This document shows positions 1-9,200 of a stretch of DNA of 43,380 nt, in pieces. Numbering within the stretch: position 1 is the stretch's first letter; each line of letters begins with the position of its first letter. The notes beneath the pieces are model-generated. The model saw only the letters and a list, made by a program, of their open reading frames with translations, was not told the origin of the DNA and made no database searches. The position numbers and the translations under genes were made by a program. This stretch comes from Saprospiraceae bacterium (GTDB lineage Bacteria > Bacteroidota > Bacteroidia > Chitinophagales > Saprospiraceae): NCBI GenBank assembly GCA_020629315.1, contig JAHDDO010000010.1, positions 62,821 to 106,200 on the forward strand, written 5' to 3'.

Positions 1-3000
1 CAGTGTGATTGCGCTGAGTTCTCTTACGCTGATACATATGATTATGATAACTGTGAGAATGGTACAGTAACTAGAACTTGGACTTGTACAGATGCTTGTG
101 GTAATGTTTCTGATCCTGTGGTTCAGACTATTACAATTACACCACTTGATTTTGACGGTTTAGGTGAAGATTGGTTTGTACCTCCACCATTAATCGTCCT
201 TCCTTGTGGAACAGGAACATCTCCTGATGATATCGTAGAATACTTCGATGATTATGTAATGATCCAAGAAGATTCAATTGATACTGATGGTGACGGTGTA
301 TTTGATGATTTCATCGATGTTGACTGGGATGGTATTTATGACTTCCTAGGTGACGGATCATTAGATGTACCTGGTATTCCTACAGGTGACGATTGTCCTG
401 ATTCTGATATTGATTGTCCAGATGACATCATTGAATTCGAAGAAGGATACAGAATGGGTTACCCATACTACTGGGCTTGGGGTTGTGATGCAGCTTGTAG
501 AAGCAAGAACACAATTCACCCTCAGCCAATTGATAACAACGTTTGTAACCTTTACGTAACATACGTTGATCAAACAATTCCTGCATGTGAAGATGGAACA
601 TCTTACTGCCCAGGAAATGAGAAAGTAATTAGAACTTGGACTGTATTAGACTGGTGTACGGCTGAAACTATTGATTATGTTCAGTTAATTAAGTCTATCG
701 ATAAGACACCTCCAGTAATTACAGCTAATGATATTACTAAGAGTGTAGATCCTTGGGGTTGTGAAGCTAACTTCCAATTCCCTGCTCCTGAGCACTTACA
801 CGATGACTGTTCTACAGTACATGAGTACTGGGTGAGCGGTATTGGTGTAGTAACTAACTACGATGCTGATGGTAACGTAACTGGTTTCTCTGCTTTCGGT
901 GTACCTAAAGGTGAGCACCAGTATATCTACGAAGCAAGCGATTGTTGTGGTAATGTTGGATTGGATACAATCACAGTTACTATTGGAGACCACACGCCTC
1001 CGACACCTATCGTTAAGCAAGATATCGTAATTGGTCTTACATCAATTACTTATGATACATTAGGAACAGCTAAGTTATATGCACACAATGTTGATAATGG
1101 TTCTCACGATGGAGATTGTGGTCCAGTAAGACTTGAGATCAGAAGACCTACTGGTGCTAACCAGTGTGGTAACAATGGTATCAATGGTTACAACAACAAC
1201 GTGACATTTAACAACGATGGTAACTTATTAGGTCACCCAGATGATAATCCAAATGATACGGATGGTGGTGAGTTTGTTAAGTTCTGTTGTGCTGACCTTA
1301 CTGATACTTACGAAGATACTACCACTGGAAACATGGTAAGATTTGGTGAGCATCAAGTAATATTGAGAGTTTGGGATTCAGGAACAGATATGATTCCTGG
1401 TACTCCAGATGATAACTACAATGAAACTTGGGCTAATATCCGAGTTGAGGATAAATTATGGCCAGTTATTGCATGTCCTCCAGATGTAACAGTATGCTGT
1501 GGATGGGATCCAGAAGATCTTACAAAAACAGGTGTAGCTTACGCTAACGGAACATGTGGTGACTATGATGTTGCTGTAAAAGAAGACAGAAAGCTACCTG
1601 GTTACGATGATGTTTGTAACGAAGGTGCTATCGAAAGAACTTGGGATATCGTAAGAGAAAGAGATCCAGAAACTGGTGAAGTTATCTCTTGGTGGGATCA
1701 CGAGTGTGAGCAGATTATCACAGTTCTTTGGGAAAGCTGCTGGGATCCATACTGGCCAGGTGGACCTTTAGAAGGTACTGGACCTGACTGTATTCCTGGT
1801 ACAGCTGATGATGCTCCATATGAGCACTTAGGTTGTGTTAACGATGACATGAGATATTGCCCAGATGATATCGATTGGCCGGATGATGAAACTATCATAT
1901 GTGCTGATTTCGAAGTTGAGCCTCCAACATGGCCGGCTGAGACTTGTGACCTAATTGGATGGAACGTGAAGTGTGATACTTTCTTCTTCGAAGAAGGTGC
2001 TGATGAAGGTGATGCTGCTTGTTTCAAAGTATTGAAGCACTGGACACTAATTAACTGGTGTGTAGAAGACAGATACGGAGATAAGAGCACAGAAGAAGAT
2101 CCAATTGGTACATACACGCACACACAAGTATTGAAGTTCTACGATGAGGAAGATCCTATCGTTGAAGCTCCTGATACATGTATCGCTGTTAACGCTGACT
2201 GTGAGCAAGTTGTTTGCTTATGGGGTAGTGCTGAAGATGGTGAGAGTGATTGTATGAGTGCTTGGATTAAGTGGCAAGTATTTGTTGACCTTTGGGGTGA
2301 CTGGACTATTGACTACGAATTCAGTAGTTATGTTCCTCAAAACGACTTGAACTTCGGTACACCAATAAACGAACTATACATTCCACCAACATCTCCAGGA
2401 GAGCACGTGGTGAACAATGGTTCAACTAATGGTTTGAAACTTCCAGAAATTGTTGAAGGAAGTAAATATGAGCACAGAGTTGTATGGAAAGCTAGCGATG
2501 GTTGTGGTAACGTAACATCTCACACTAGCTACTTCACTGTTGAAGATAAGAAGGCTCCAACGCCTTACTGCTTGAACGTAAGTACTGCTTTGATGGATCC
2601 TCAGTACAATGATGGAGCTATCGAGCTTTGGGCTTGTGACTTCGAATTAGGTTCATTTGATAACTGTACGCCTTACAGCTGGTTAAGATGGTCATTTGGT
2701 GCTGACGATGTACCAACTACTGATAATCCAGCGTACAATCCTGATTCTAGATGTACTGCAAGAGAATTCACTTGTGATGACTTGAATGCAACTACTGACG
2801 GTATTGTAATGGTAGACGTATACGTATGGGATGAGTGTGATAACTACGACTTCTGTACTGTTGAATTAAGATTAGTAGACAACCAAAATGCATGTGATAC
2901 TGATGGTGGTGGCGCTTCAAGAATTGAAGGTAACGTAGCTACTGAATTTGGTGTTGACGTTGATGAAGTTGAGATTTTAATCTCTTCTGATCAGTCTGAG

Positions 3001-4128
3001 TACCCAATGACAATCATGACAGATGCTGAAGGTATCTTTACTAGTACAAATGATGAGCACAATCACGGATTTGATTATGTAATCGAAGCTGAAAGAGACA
3101 TCGAATACTTAAACGGTGTATCTACTATCGATATCGTAATTATCCAGAGACACATCTTAGGATTGGCTAACTTAGACAGTCCATACAAGATGATTGCTGC
3201 TGACGTTAACGATGATCAAACAATTACAGCATTTGATTTGGCTGAACTTAGAAAGTTAATCTTAGGTGTATACAGTGAATTACCTAACAACGAAAGTTGG
3301 AGGTTTGCTGATGCAGCTCAGAACTTATCTCTAAGCAATCCATTCAACTATGATGAATTGTTAAGCATTGTGAACTTGAACCAGCACGAAGACAACATGG
3401 ACTTCGTAGGTATCAAGATAGGTGATGTTAACGAAAGTGTAATTCTTAGCGCTAACGGTGATGCAGACACAAGATCTGCTGAGAAGTTGAACTTCATCGT
3501 ACGTGACGCTGCAGTTAATGCAGGAGAAGAATTCACTGTAGACTTCACAGCTGCTGAATTCGAAGAAATGTTAGGATACCAGTTCACATTAAACACTGCA
3601 GGTGTTGAATTAGTGGATGTTGTATCTGGTGCATTAACTATCGATAACAGCAATGTTGCTGTATTGGATGCTAATACAATCACAGTATCTTGGAATACTG
3701 TAGATGCTATCACTGTTGAGAATGAAGTATTATTCTCAATGACATTCAAAGCTAATGAAGGTACGTCTGTACTTGATGCATTGAATGTAAGCTCTGCTGT
3801 AACAAGTGCTGAAGCATACAATGCTGATCTTGATGTAATGGACGTTACATTAGGAACTGGCGAAGTAGCTTATACACTACATCAAAACGAGCCTAACCCG
3901 TTCAACAACACTACAGTAATTAGCTTCGAGCTTCCAGAAAGCGCTGATGCTACAATGACTGTATATGATGTTACTGGTAAGGTAGTTAAATTGATCACTG
4001 GTACTTATGCTGCAGGATTGAACACTGTTACTTTAACTAAGGATGAGTTAGGCGCTACTGGCGTTCTTTACTACACTTTAGAAAGCGGTGATTTCACAGC
4101 AACTAAGAAGATGATTATTATCGAATAA
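1..4128 (+). CDS. Secreted HYR-repeat protein with dockerin-like, cohesin-like and type A T9SS sorting domains (5' partial)
   Basis: The frame is open from base 1, so the start and signal peptide lie upstream; 1375 residues are visible. Counting from base 1, Cys-rich HYR/Ig-like repeats fill about residues 1-950, with motifs such as TRTWTCTDACGNVSDP. An Asp-rich stretch resembling thrombospondin type 3 calcium sites lies near residues 95-140 (DTDGDGVFDD). A carboxypeptidase-regulatory-like module (IEGNVATEFGVDVDEVEI) is followed by a dockerin-like pair from about 1035 (EYLNGVSTIDIVIIQRHILG, then AADVNDDQTITAFDL). A cohesin-like beta domain spans about 1160-1280, and a type A T9SS tail about 1291-1375 (NEPNPFNNTT, ending TKKMIIIE). 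Known role of such tails: export across the outer membrane by T9SS and surface anchoring. Adhesion or matrix function is inference. Codons look more optimised (many AAC, TAC, TTC, GGT) than in the paralogue downstream, suggesting high expression. Confidence 0.93.
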   Translation, partial: QCDCAEFSYADTYDYDNCENGTVTRTWTCTDACGNVSDPVVQTITITPLDFDGLGEDWFVPPPLIVLPCGTGTSPDDIVEYFDDYVMIQEDSIDTDGDGVFDDFIDVDWDGIYDFLGDGSLDVPGIPTGDDCPDSDIDCPDDIIEFEEGYRMGYPYYWAWGCDAACRSKNTIHPQPIDNNVCNLYVTYVDQTIPACEDGTSYCPGNEKVIRTWTVLDWCTAETIDYVQLIKSIDKTPPVITANDITKSVDPWGCEANFQFPAPEHLHDDCSTVHEYWVSGIGVVTNYDADGNVTGFSAFGVPKGEHQYIYEASDCCGNVGLDTITVTIGDHTPPTPIVKQDIVIGLTSITYDTLGTAKLYAHNVDNGSHDGDCGPVRLEIRRPTGANQCGNNGINGYNNNVTFNNDGNLLGHPDDNPNDTDGGEFVKFCCADLTDTYEDTTTGNMVRFGEHQVILRVWDSGTDMIPGTPDDNYNETWANIRVEDKLWPVIACPPDVTVCCGWDPEDLTKTGVAYANGTCGDYDVAVKEDRKLPGYDDVCNEGAIERTWDIVRERDPETGEVISWWDHECEQIITVLWESCWDPYWPGGPLEGTGPDCIPGTADDAPYEHLGCVNDDMRYCPDDIDWPDDETIICADFEVEPPTWPAETCDLIGWNVKCDTFFFEEGADEGDAACFKVLKHWTLINWCVEDRYGDKSTEEDPIGTYTHTQVLKFYDEEDPIVEAPDTCIAVNADCEQVVCLWGSAEDGESDCMSAWIKWQVFVDLWGDWTIDYEFSSYVPQNDLNFGTPINELYIPPTSPGEHVVNNGSTNGLKLPEIVEGSKYEHRVVWKASDGCGNVTSHTSYFTVEDKKAPTPYCLNVSTALMDPQYNDGAIELWACDFELGSFDNCTPYSWLRWSFGADDVPTTDNPAYNPDSRCTAREFTCDDLNATTDGIVMVDVYVWDECDNYDFCTVELRLVDNQNACDTDGGGASRIEGNVATEFGVDVDEVEILISSDQSEYPMTIMTDAEGIFTSTNDEHNHGFDYVIEAERDIEYLNGVSTIDIVIIQRHILGLANLDSPYKMIAADVNDDQTITAFDLAELRKLILGVYSELPNNESWRFADAAQNLSLSNPFNYDELLSIVNLNQHEDNMDFVGIKIGDVNESVILSANGDADTRSAEKLNFIVRDAAVNAGEEFTVDFTAAEFEEMLGYQFTLNTAGVELVDVVSGALTIDNSNVAVLDANTITVSWNTVDAITVENEVLFSMTFKANEGTSVLDALNVSSAVTSAEAYNADLDVMDVTLGTGEVAYTLHQNEPNPFNNTTVISFELPESADATMTVYDVTGKVVKLITGTYAAGLNTVTLTKDELGATGVLYYTLESGDFTATKKMIIIE

Positions 4129-4164
4129 TATTTCGGTATTACGATAAAATCGGTTTTTGGGATG

Positions 4165-4200
4165 GCCTCTCTCCAAGTTTGGAGGGGGGCTTTTTCCTTT
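4165..4200 (+). terminator. Rho-independent terminator
   Basis: A 10-bp stem (4165-4174 with 4181-4190, one G-T pair) closes a 6-nt loop and is followed by TTTTTCCTTT. It lies 36 nt after the stop of the first giant gene. The sequence just 5' (GTTTTTGGGATGG) recurs before the terminator of the paralogue at 9129. Confidence 0.9.
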
Positions 4201-4549
4201 TATATACCCCTATCATACCTTTGTATACTCTGGTATATAGGTCTCTATAAGATCTATGTATAGTACAGGCCAGTATATAAGCATCCAAATAGCTAAACCA
4301 ATAGTAATATCCACCCCATAGTTTCTCTCATTAAAAGAAAATACCTATTTATGGGTAGTATAACATATTAGATGAATTATATATTTGTATATCGTTAATA
4401 TGTAATTCTATACATATTAAATTTTTACCTACCTATAGAGATTATCGAACCTAGATAATTTAATTAACACTTTAATTGTGAAAGGGTAATGCTTTGTATT
4501 TGGTTGATACAAGCATCCCAAACAGTATAAAATTTAAAAGGATCTTATT
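4201..4549. other. AT-rich intergenic region, 5' leader of the next giant gene
   Basis: No gene is visible. The stretch is very AT-rich with many TATA/ATAC words. A TATATTTG box at 4380-4387 fits the Bacteroidota -7 consensus TAnnTTTG, without a clear -33 element. An inverted repeat ATTATC/GATAAT lies at 4441-4459. A hairpin with a one-base bulge (4489-4499 with 4507-4516) lies 33 nt before the ATG at 4550. The word AAGCATCC occurs twice (4279 and 4511). Confidence 0.5.
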
Positions 4550-7500
4550 ATGAAAAACAATCTTTTGACCTTTCGTAGGTTAAGGTTGAGCTTGACAGTA
4601 TTATTGTCAACCATTATAACCTTGCTACCCATGGTACAAAGCAACGCGCAATGCTCCCTTGCTTGTAATGGTACCACTCAGGTTTCCTTGGATCCAGATT
4701 GCACAGCAGAAATTACCCCAGACATGATTCTTCAGGATGAAGGCGATTCATGTGAAGATGGCATTTTTGTAGTCGAAATCCAGGATCACTATGGAAATAC
4801 AATTACATTCCCTGCGGGTCCAAATGGATATCCATTAATTGATGGCTCATTGATCGGTGAAGAAGTAGTGGCTAAAATAATCGATACAGAATCAGGTAAC
4901 TCTTGCTGGGGTGATATGATTGTTGAAGACAAGTTGGGCCCAAGAATTGAAGCATGTGAAGATGTAACAACTTCATGTGTTGATTTCTCTGTTTTTGAAG
5001 GTCCTGAATACACAGATTGTGAAGGTCCTGTTGATGCAGTTCTACTTAGCGAGGAGATCAATCCACTAGACTGTGATGATGATTATATAAAAGAAATAGA
5101 AAGAGTATATACTGCTTTTGATGACCATGGTAACATGGCAGAGCAATGTACTATTACGTATACATTAGAAAGAATAGACACTAGCTTAATAGAGTGTCCT
5201 CTTAACTACCTAAAATCTGATGATGAGGCTATCTCTTGTGATGGTAAATGGTGGCCGGGTCAAGAAGGTATCATCTTCGACACAGATACAGATGATGATG
5301 GTATCCTTGATGCTGATGCAGATGGTTTTTGGGATATTGATGGTGATCTTTACCCAGATCCATGGGTAGATGTGGATGGAGATGGTGAATTTGATCCAGG
5401 AGAAACGGAAACGGGTGTTCCTACCTATAACGGTATACCATTATGGCCTAATCCAGACTTCTATTGTAATATTGGCGTTTTTTACGATGATACTGAATTA
5501 CCAGAAATTGGTTGCATCAAGAAGATCATGAGAAGATGGGAGATTCGTGAATGGTGGTGTGGTCAGGAAATCGTAAAAGTATGCATTCAGATAATTGAAA
5601 TTAAAGATAAAGAAGCTCCGACATTCACATGTCCTGATTTGGCTCAATGTATTGGTTATACTTCAATAAGTACTAATGTACATGGTTATCAAATGGAGTC
5701 ATTGTATGGTATGGTAGATTGTGCCGCGGAGTATTACCCAGAGGTACCTGAAATTGAGGATAACTGTAGTGATGAATTTAGAGTAGATTATACCTACCCA
5801 GGAGGATCTATCCAGCATTATGATGGTTCTGAGCCTTTATTATTGGCCATGGGCTTAAATGAGATTACACTTACAGTTTATGATAATTGTTACAATTCTT
5901 CTGAATGTACCTATACGATTGATGTCGTTGATGATAACGCACCAACAGCAATTTGTGATCAATTTACAGTTGTAGGTATTACAAGTACAGGTGAAGCAAA
6001 AGTATATGCGGAAACATTTGATGATGGTTCGCATGATGATTGTAAGCTTAAAAAGATGTTAGTTAGACGAATGGATAATGACACATGTGAATGTCACACA
6101 CCATTCTATCCTGATATGTCTTTCTTAGGTGAATACAATGGCAACTTATATTATGTGTCTGATCAAGAATCTACTTGGTACCATGCTCAAAAGTTAGCAA
6201 GTGCTATGGGAGGTCACCTATTGCAGATAGATGATGAAGATGAAAACCAGTTTGTATATGATGCAGTAGCTGCTGGTCCAGATTGTCCTTACTACTTTGA
6301 TCTATTAGATAGTAACTGTGATGATATTTATAACAGACATGATGGGTACTATTCTACGTATTTCAATTGGGCAACAGGACAACCAGATCCTGATGCAGAT
6401 GCTGGGAGATTTGGTCAAGTAGGCGCAGATGGCGAATGGTATAATGTGCATGGGGAGGCTGAAACAGCAAAATATGTGATGGAAGTAACAGATCCATGTA
6501 CCTTCTCTTCCGCAGCGATATTCTGCTGTGGTGATATCGGAGATGATGACTTAATGGTTGTATTTAGAGCCGTTGATTATTACGGTAACTATAATGACTG
6601 TATGGTAAATGTTGAGGTTCAGGACAAATTAGCACCCGTAATTGACTGCCCACCAAATACTACTGTAGAATGTGATACGTACTGGGATGCCGAGCACTTG
6701 GCTGAAGATTTTGATGAGCCAACAGTGACGGATAATTGTGGATATACGGTAAGAGAAGAGGTTATCGATGAGTTAAACCAGTGTAACATTGGAAATGTCA
6801 TCAGAAAATTCACAGCAACAGATGATTTTGGAAGAGAAGATTCTTGTAAGCAATATATTACATTCTTCAATTATGATCCATTTGATTGGGATGATATAGT
6901 TTGGCCAGCTGATTCTACGATCTATGAGTGCCAAGAGTCTGCAGATTTAGGTCCAGACAATACAGGGTATCCTGATTTTCTATATGAAGATCAATGTGAT
7001 CTAATAGGAAGTAATTACTATGATGAGATATTCTACTTCAATAATGTAGGAGGAGAAGCTTGCTTTAAAATACTAAGAACGTGGACAGTTATTGACTGGT
7101 GTCAGTTAGATCAATATGGCGATCCACTAACGGATTCTGATGTACAAGTAATAAAAGTACATAACGAGATAGATCCTACACTTACAGATGATTGTGAAGA
7201 TTTATTTGCATGCACATACGATGCAGAGTGTGCTGCCGGATATATAGAATTAACTAAGTCAGCTACGGATGACTGTACCTTACCAGAGAATCTTGCGTGG
7301 GAAGCACGTGTAGATCTTAACTGCGATGGCTCTTTCGACGGAGGCTTGGAAACTACAATTTCTGGTACAGGCTCAGTGGCTGATATTAGTGGTGAATACC
7401 CAATTGGTGATCACTGTGTATACTGGTCATTTACGGACAAATGTGGAAACGTAGAAACATGTGTACAATTGTTCACTATCTACAATTGTAAATTACCAAC

Positions 7501-9100
7501 ACCATATTGCTTGAATGGATTGGCCGTTGACTTAATGCCAATTGATGAGGATAATGATGGTGATATTGACATGGGTATGATTGAATTGTGGGCTACTGAC
7601 TTCGATGCAGGTAGCTACCACCCATGTGGATATGATGTGGTATTATCATTCTCTACGAATGAAGGAGAAACAAATGCAACATTCGATTGCTCGCATGTTG
7701 AGCCAGATGTAATAGTGCAGATTTACGCTACAGTAATCGATGAAAATGGTGATCCAGTATTATTACCAGATGGTTCTAAACTGCAGTCATATTGTGAGAC
7801 AGTGCTTGATGTACAAGATAACATGAATGCATGTCCAGATGATGAAGAAGGCACAGGTGGCGCTAGATATGCAATCGAAGGTAATGTAGCTACTGAATTG
7901 AATGAAATGATGGAAAATGTCGAAGTTGACTTGAATGGAGCTGCAGTAAATGACATGACTGATGAAGAAGGACATTATGCATTCCCTCCAATGGATGAAG
8001 GAAATAGCTATGTAGTGGTACCTGAAAAGGAAGATGAATACCTGAATGGTGTTTCTACACTTGATATTGTATTGATTCAGAGACATATTTTAGGAATCCA
8101 AGATTTAGGCTCTCCATATAAGATAATAGCTGCGGATATCAATAATGATGAAATCGTGACGGCTATGGACTTAGTTGATGTTAGACGTGTGATTCTTGAC
8201 ATAGAGGATGCATTCCCTAACAACACTTCTTGGAGATTTGTAGACAAAGGATATCAATTTATTGATGAGAATAATCCACTAGGAGAGGCCTTCGATGAAG
8301 ATTATGCCATTGCTGCCTTGAATGAAGACATGCTTATCGATTTTGTAGGATTGAAAGTAGGAGATGTAAATAATAATGCAGATTACAATGCATTGGGCAC
8401 TGTCGACACTAGAAGCAAATTTGTGCTAAATATCAAGGATCAAATGATTAAAGCTGGTAACACTGTTGAAATTCCAGTGGTCGCTGCGAATGAATTTGAA
8501 TTAGTAGGTATCCAAGGAACATTCAAAACGGATATTAATGCACTTCAAATTGTAAATATTGAGGCTGGTGCTATGAACGTAGATGCGAGTCATCTAAACG
8601 TAAGTGAAGCACATAATGGTTTTACAAGCCTTAGTTGGAACGATACTCAGAATGTATCAGTAAAGCAACAAGAGGTATTGTTTACAATGACTGCCATTGC
8701 ATATCAAGATGTAATGCTAAGTGACGTATTGAGCTTAAACTCTGAGATCACAAACGCGGAAATTTATACGGCTGATCTTTCGATTCAGACACCGACGATT
8801 CATTATACAGACAATAATGGCAACGATTCAGCCTATACTTTCGCACTTTACCAAAACACACCTAACCCATTCAATGGAAATACAGAGATTCAATTCTCAA
8901 TTCCAGAAGGAGCAGATGTAGAGTTTATCATCACTGATATTACAGGTAAAGTTGTTTCTCGAACGAATATGTTCTACACTAAAGGTCAACACTCAATTGC
9001 CTTCCAACAAGATGAGTTAGGATCAAGTGCAGGCGTGTTATACTATACTATGAAGACAAATGGTTTCAACGCCACTAAGAAGATGGTGATGTTGAAATAA
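4550..9100 (+). CDS. Secreted HYR-repeat protein with C-type lectin, dockerin-like, cohesin-like and type A T9SS sorting domains
   Basis: This 1516-residue paralogue of the preceding gene starts with a signal peptide (positive MKNNLLTFRRLR, hydrophobic core, likely cut near QSNA|QC, residue 34). Cys-rich HYR/Ig-like repeats follow, with a calcium-site-like Asp-rich segment near 245-290 (DTDTDDDGILDADADG). A C-type lectin-like domain spans about 527-647 (NLYYVSDQESTWYHAQKLA, then GGHLLQIDDEDENQFV). Next come a carboxypeptidase-regulatory-like module, a dockerin-like pair from about 1163 (EYLNGVSTLDIVLIQRHILG), a cohesin-like domain about 1291-1415, and a type A T9SS tail from about 1428 (YQNTPNPFNGNTEIQF, ending ATKKMVMLK). 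Expected location is the cell surface or medium after T9SS export. Glycan binding by the lectin-like domain is inference; cation-binding residues were not confirmed. The gene has its own terminator and probably its own promoter. Confidence 0.95.
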   Translation: MKNNLLTFRRLRLSLTVLLSTIITLLPMVQSNAQCSLACNGTTQVSLDPDCTAEITPDMILQDEGDSCEDGIFVVEIQDHYGNTITFPAGPNGYPLIDGSLIGEEVVAKIIDTESGNSCWGDMIVEDKLGPRIEACEDVTTSCVDFSVFEGPEYTDCEGPVDAVLLSEEINPLDCDDDYIKEIERVYTAFDDHGNMAEQCTITYTLERIDTSLIECPLNYLKSDDEAISCDGKWWPGQEGIIFDTDTDDDGILDADADGFWDIDGDLYPDPWVDVDGDGEFDPGETETGVPTYNGIPLWPNPDFYCNIGVFYDDTELPEIGCIKKIMRRWEIREWWCGQEIVKVCIQIIEIKDKEAPTFTCPDLAQCIGYTSISTNVHGYQMESLYGMVDCAAEYYPEVPEIEDNCSDEFRVDYTYPGGSIQHYDGSEPLLLAMGLNEITLTVYDNCYNSSECTYTIDVVDDNAPTAICDQFTVVGITSTGEAKVYAETFDDGSHDDCKLKKMLVRRMDNDTCECHTPFYPDMSFLGEYNGNLYYVSDQESTWYHAQKLASAMGGHLLQIDDEDENQFVYDAVAAGPDCPYYFDLLDSNCDDIYNRHDGYYSTYFNWATGQPDPDADAGRFGQVGADGEWYNVHGEAETAKYVMEVTDPCTFSSAAIFCCGDIGDDDLMVVFRAVDYYGNYNDCMVNVEVQDKLAPVIDCPPNTTVECDTYWDAEHLAEDFDEPTVTDNCGYTVREEVIDELNQCNIGNVIRKFTATDDFGREDSCKQYITFFNYDPFDWDDIVWPADSTIYECQESADLGPDNTGYPDFLYEDQCDLIGSNYYDEIFYFNNVGGEACFKILRTWTVIDWCQLDQYGDPLTDSDVQVIKVHNEIDPTLTDDCEDLFACTYDAECAAGYIELTKSATDDCTLPENLAWEARVDLNCDGSFDGGLETTISGTGSVADISGEYPIGDHCVYWSFTDKCGNVETCVQLFTIYNCKLPTPYCLNGLAVDLMPIDEDNDGDIDMGMIELWATDFDAGSYHPCGYDVVLSFSTNEGETNATFDCSHVEPDVIVQIYATVIDENGDPVLLPDGSKLQSYCETVLDVQDNMNACPDDEEGTGGARYAIEGNVATELNEMMENVEVDLNGAAVNDMTDEEGHYAFPPMDEGNSYVVVPEKEDEYLNGVSTLDIVLIQRHILGIQDLGSPYKIIAADINNDEIVTAMDLVDVRRVILDIEDAFPNNTSWRFVDKGYQFIDENNPLGEAFDEDYAIAALNEDMLIDFVGLKVGDVNNNADYNALGTVDTRSKFVLNIKDQMIKAGNTVEIPVVAANEFELVGIQGTFKTDINALQIVNIEAGAMNVDASHLNVSEAHNGFTSLSWNDTQNVSVKQQEVLFTMTAIAYQDVMLSDVLSLNSEITNAEIYTADLSIQTPTIHYTDNNGNDSAYTFALYQNTPNPFNGNTEIQFSIPEGADVEFIITDITGKVVSRTNMFYTKGQHSIAFQQDELGSSAGVLYYTMKTNGFNATKKMVMLK

Positions 9101-9128
9101 CCATAAAGATTTACTGTTTTTGGGATGG

Positions 9129-9167
9129 GACCCCTCTTCAAAAAAGTTTGAAGGGGGTCTTTTTTTT
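9129..9167 (+). terminator. Rho-independent terminator
   Basis: A 13-bp stem (9129-9142 with 9147-9159, one bulged T) closes an AAAG loop and is followed by eight Ts. It ends the giant gene at 4550-9100. Together with the TTTTTGGGATGG preceding it, it resembles the terminator at 4165. Confidence 0.92.
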
Positions 9168-9182
9168 GAATCATTTCGAAAA

Positions 9183-9190
9183 TATCTTTG
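9183..9190 (+). promoter_or_regulatory. Probable -7 promoter box for ruvX-def
   Basis: TATCTTTG fits the Bacteroidota -7 consensus TAnnTTTG. It sits after the previous terminator and 10 nt before the ruvX ATG, implying a transcript with an almost absent leader. A TTTG at 9165-9168 could serve as -33, but the spacing (14 nt) is short. Confidence 0.45.
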
Positions 9191-9200
9191 TTCTCGGATA

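Noticed and set aside
1698..2123. 141-residue minus-strand open frame inside the first giant gene, and a similar 157-residue one at 3348-3821
   Set aside because: Both are antisense to a strongly coding frame with clear domains, have low-complexity Ser/Thr-rich translations, and are best explained as shadows of the biased codon use.
9120..9200. Upstream ATG extending ruvX by 27 residues
   Set aside because: The extension would translate the preceding terminator hairpin and T-run (DPSSKKFEGGLFFE), and the family starts at MGRILAIDYG.
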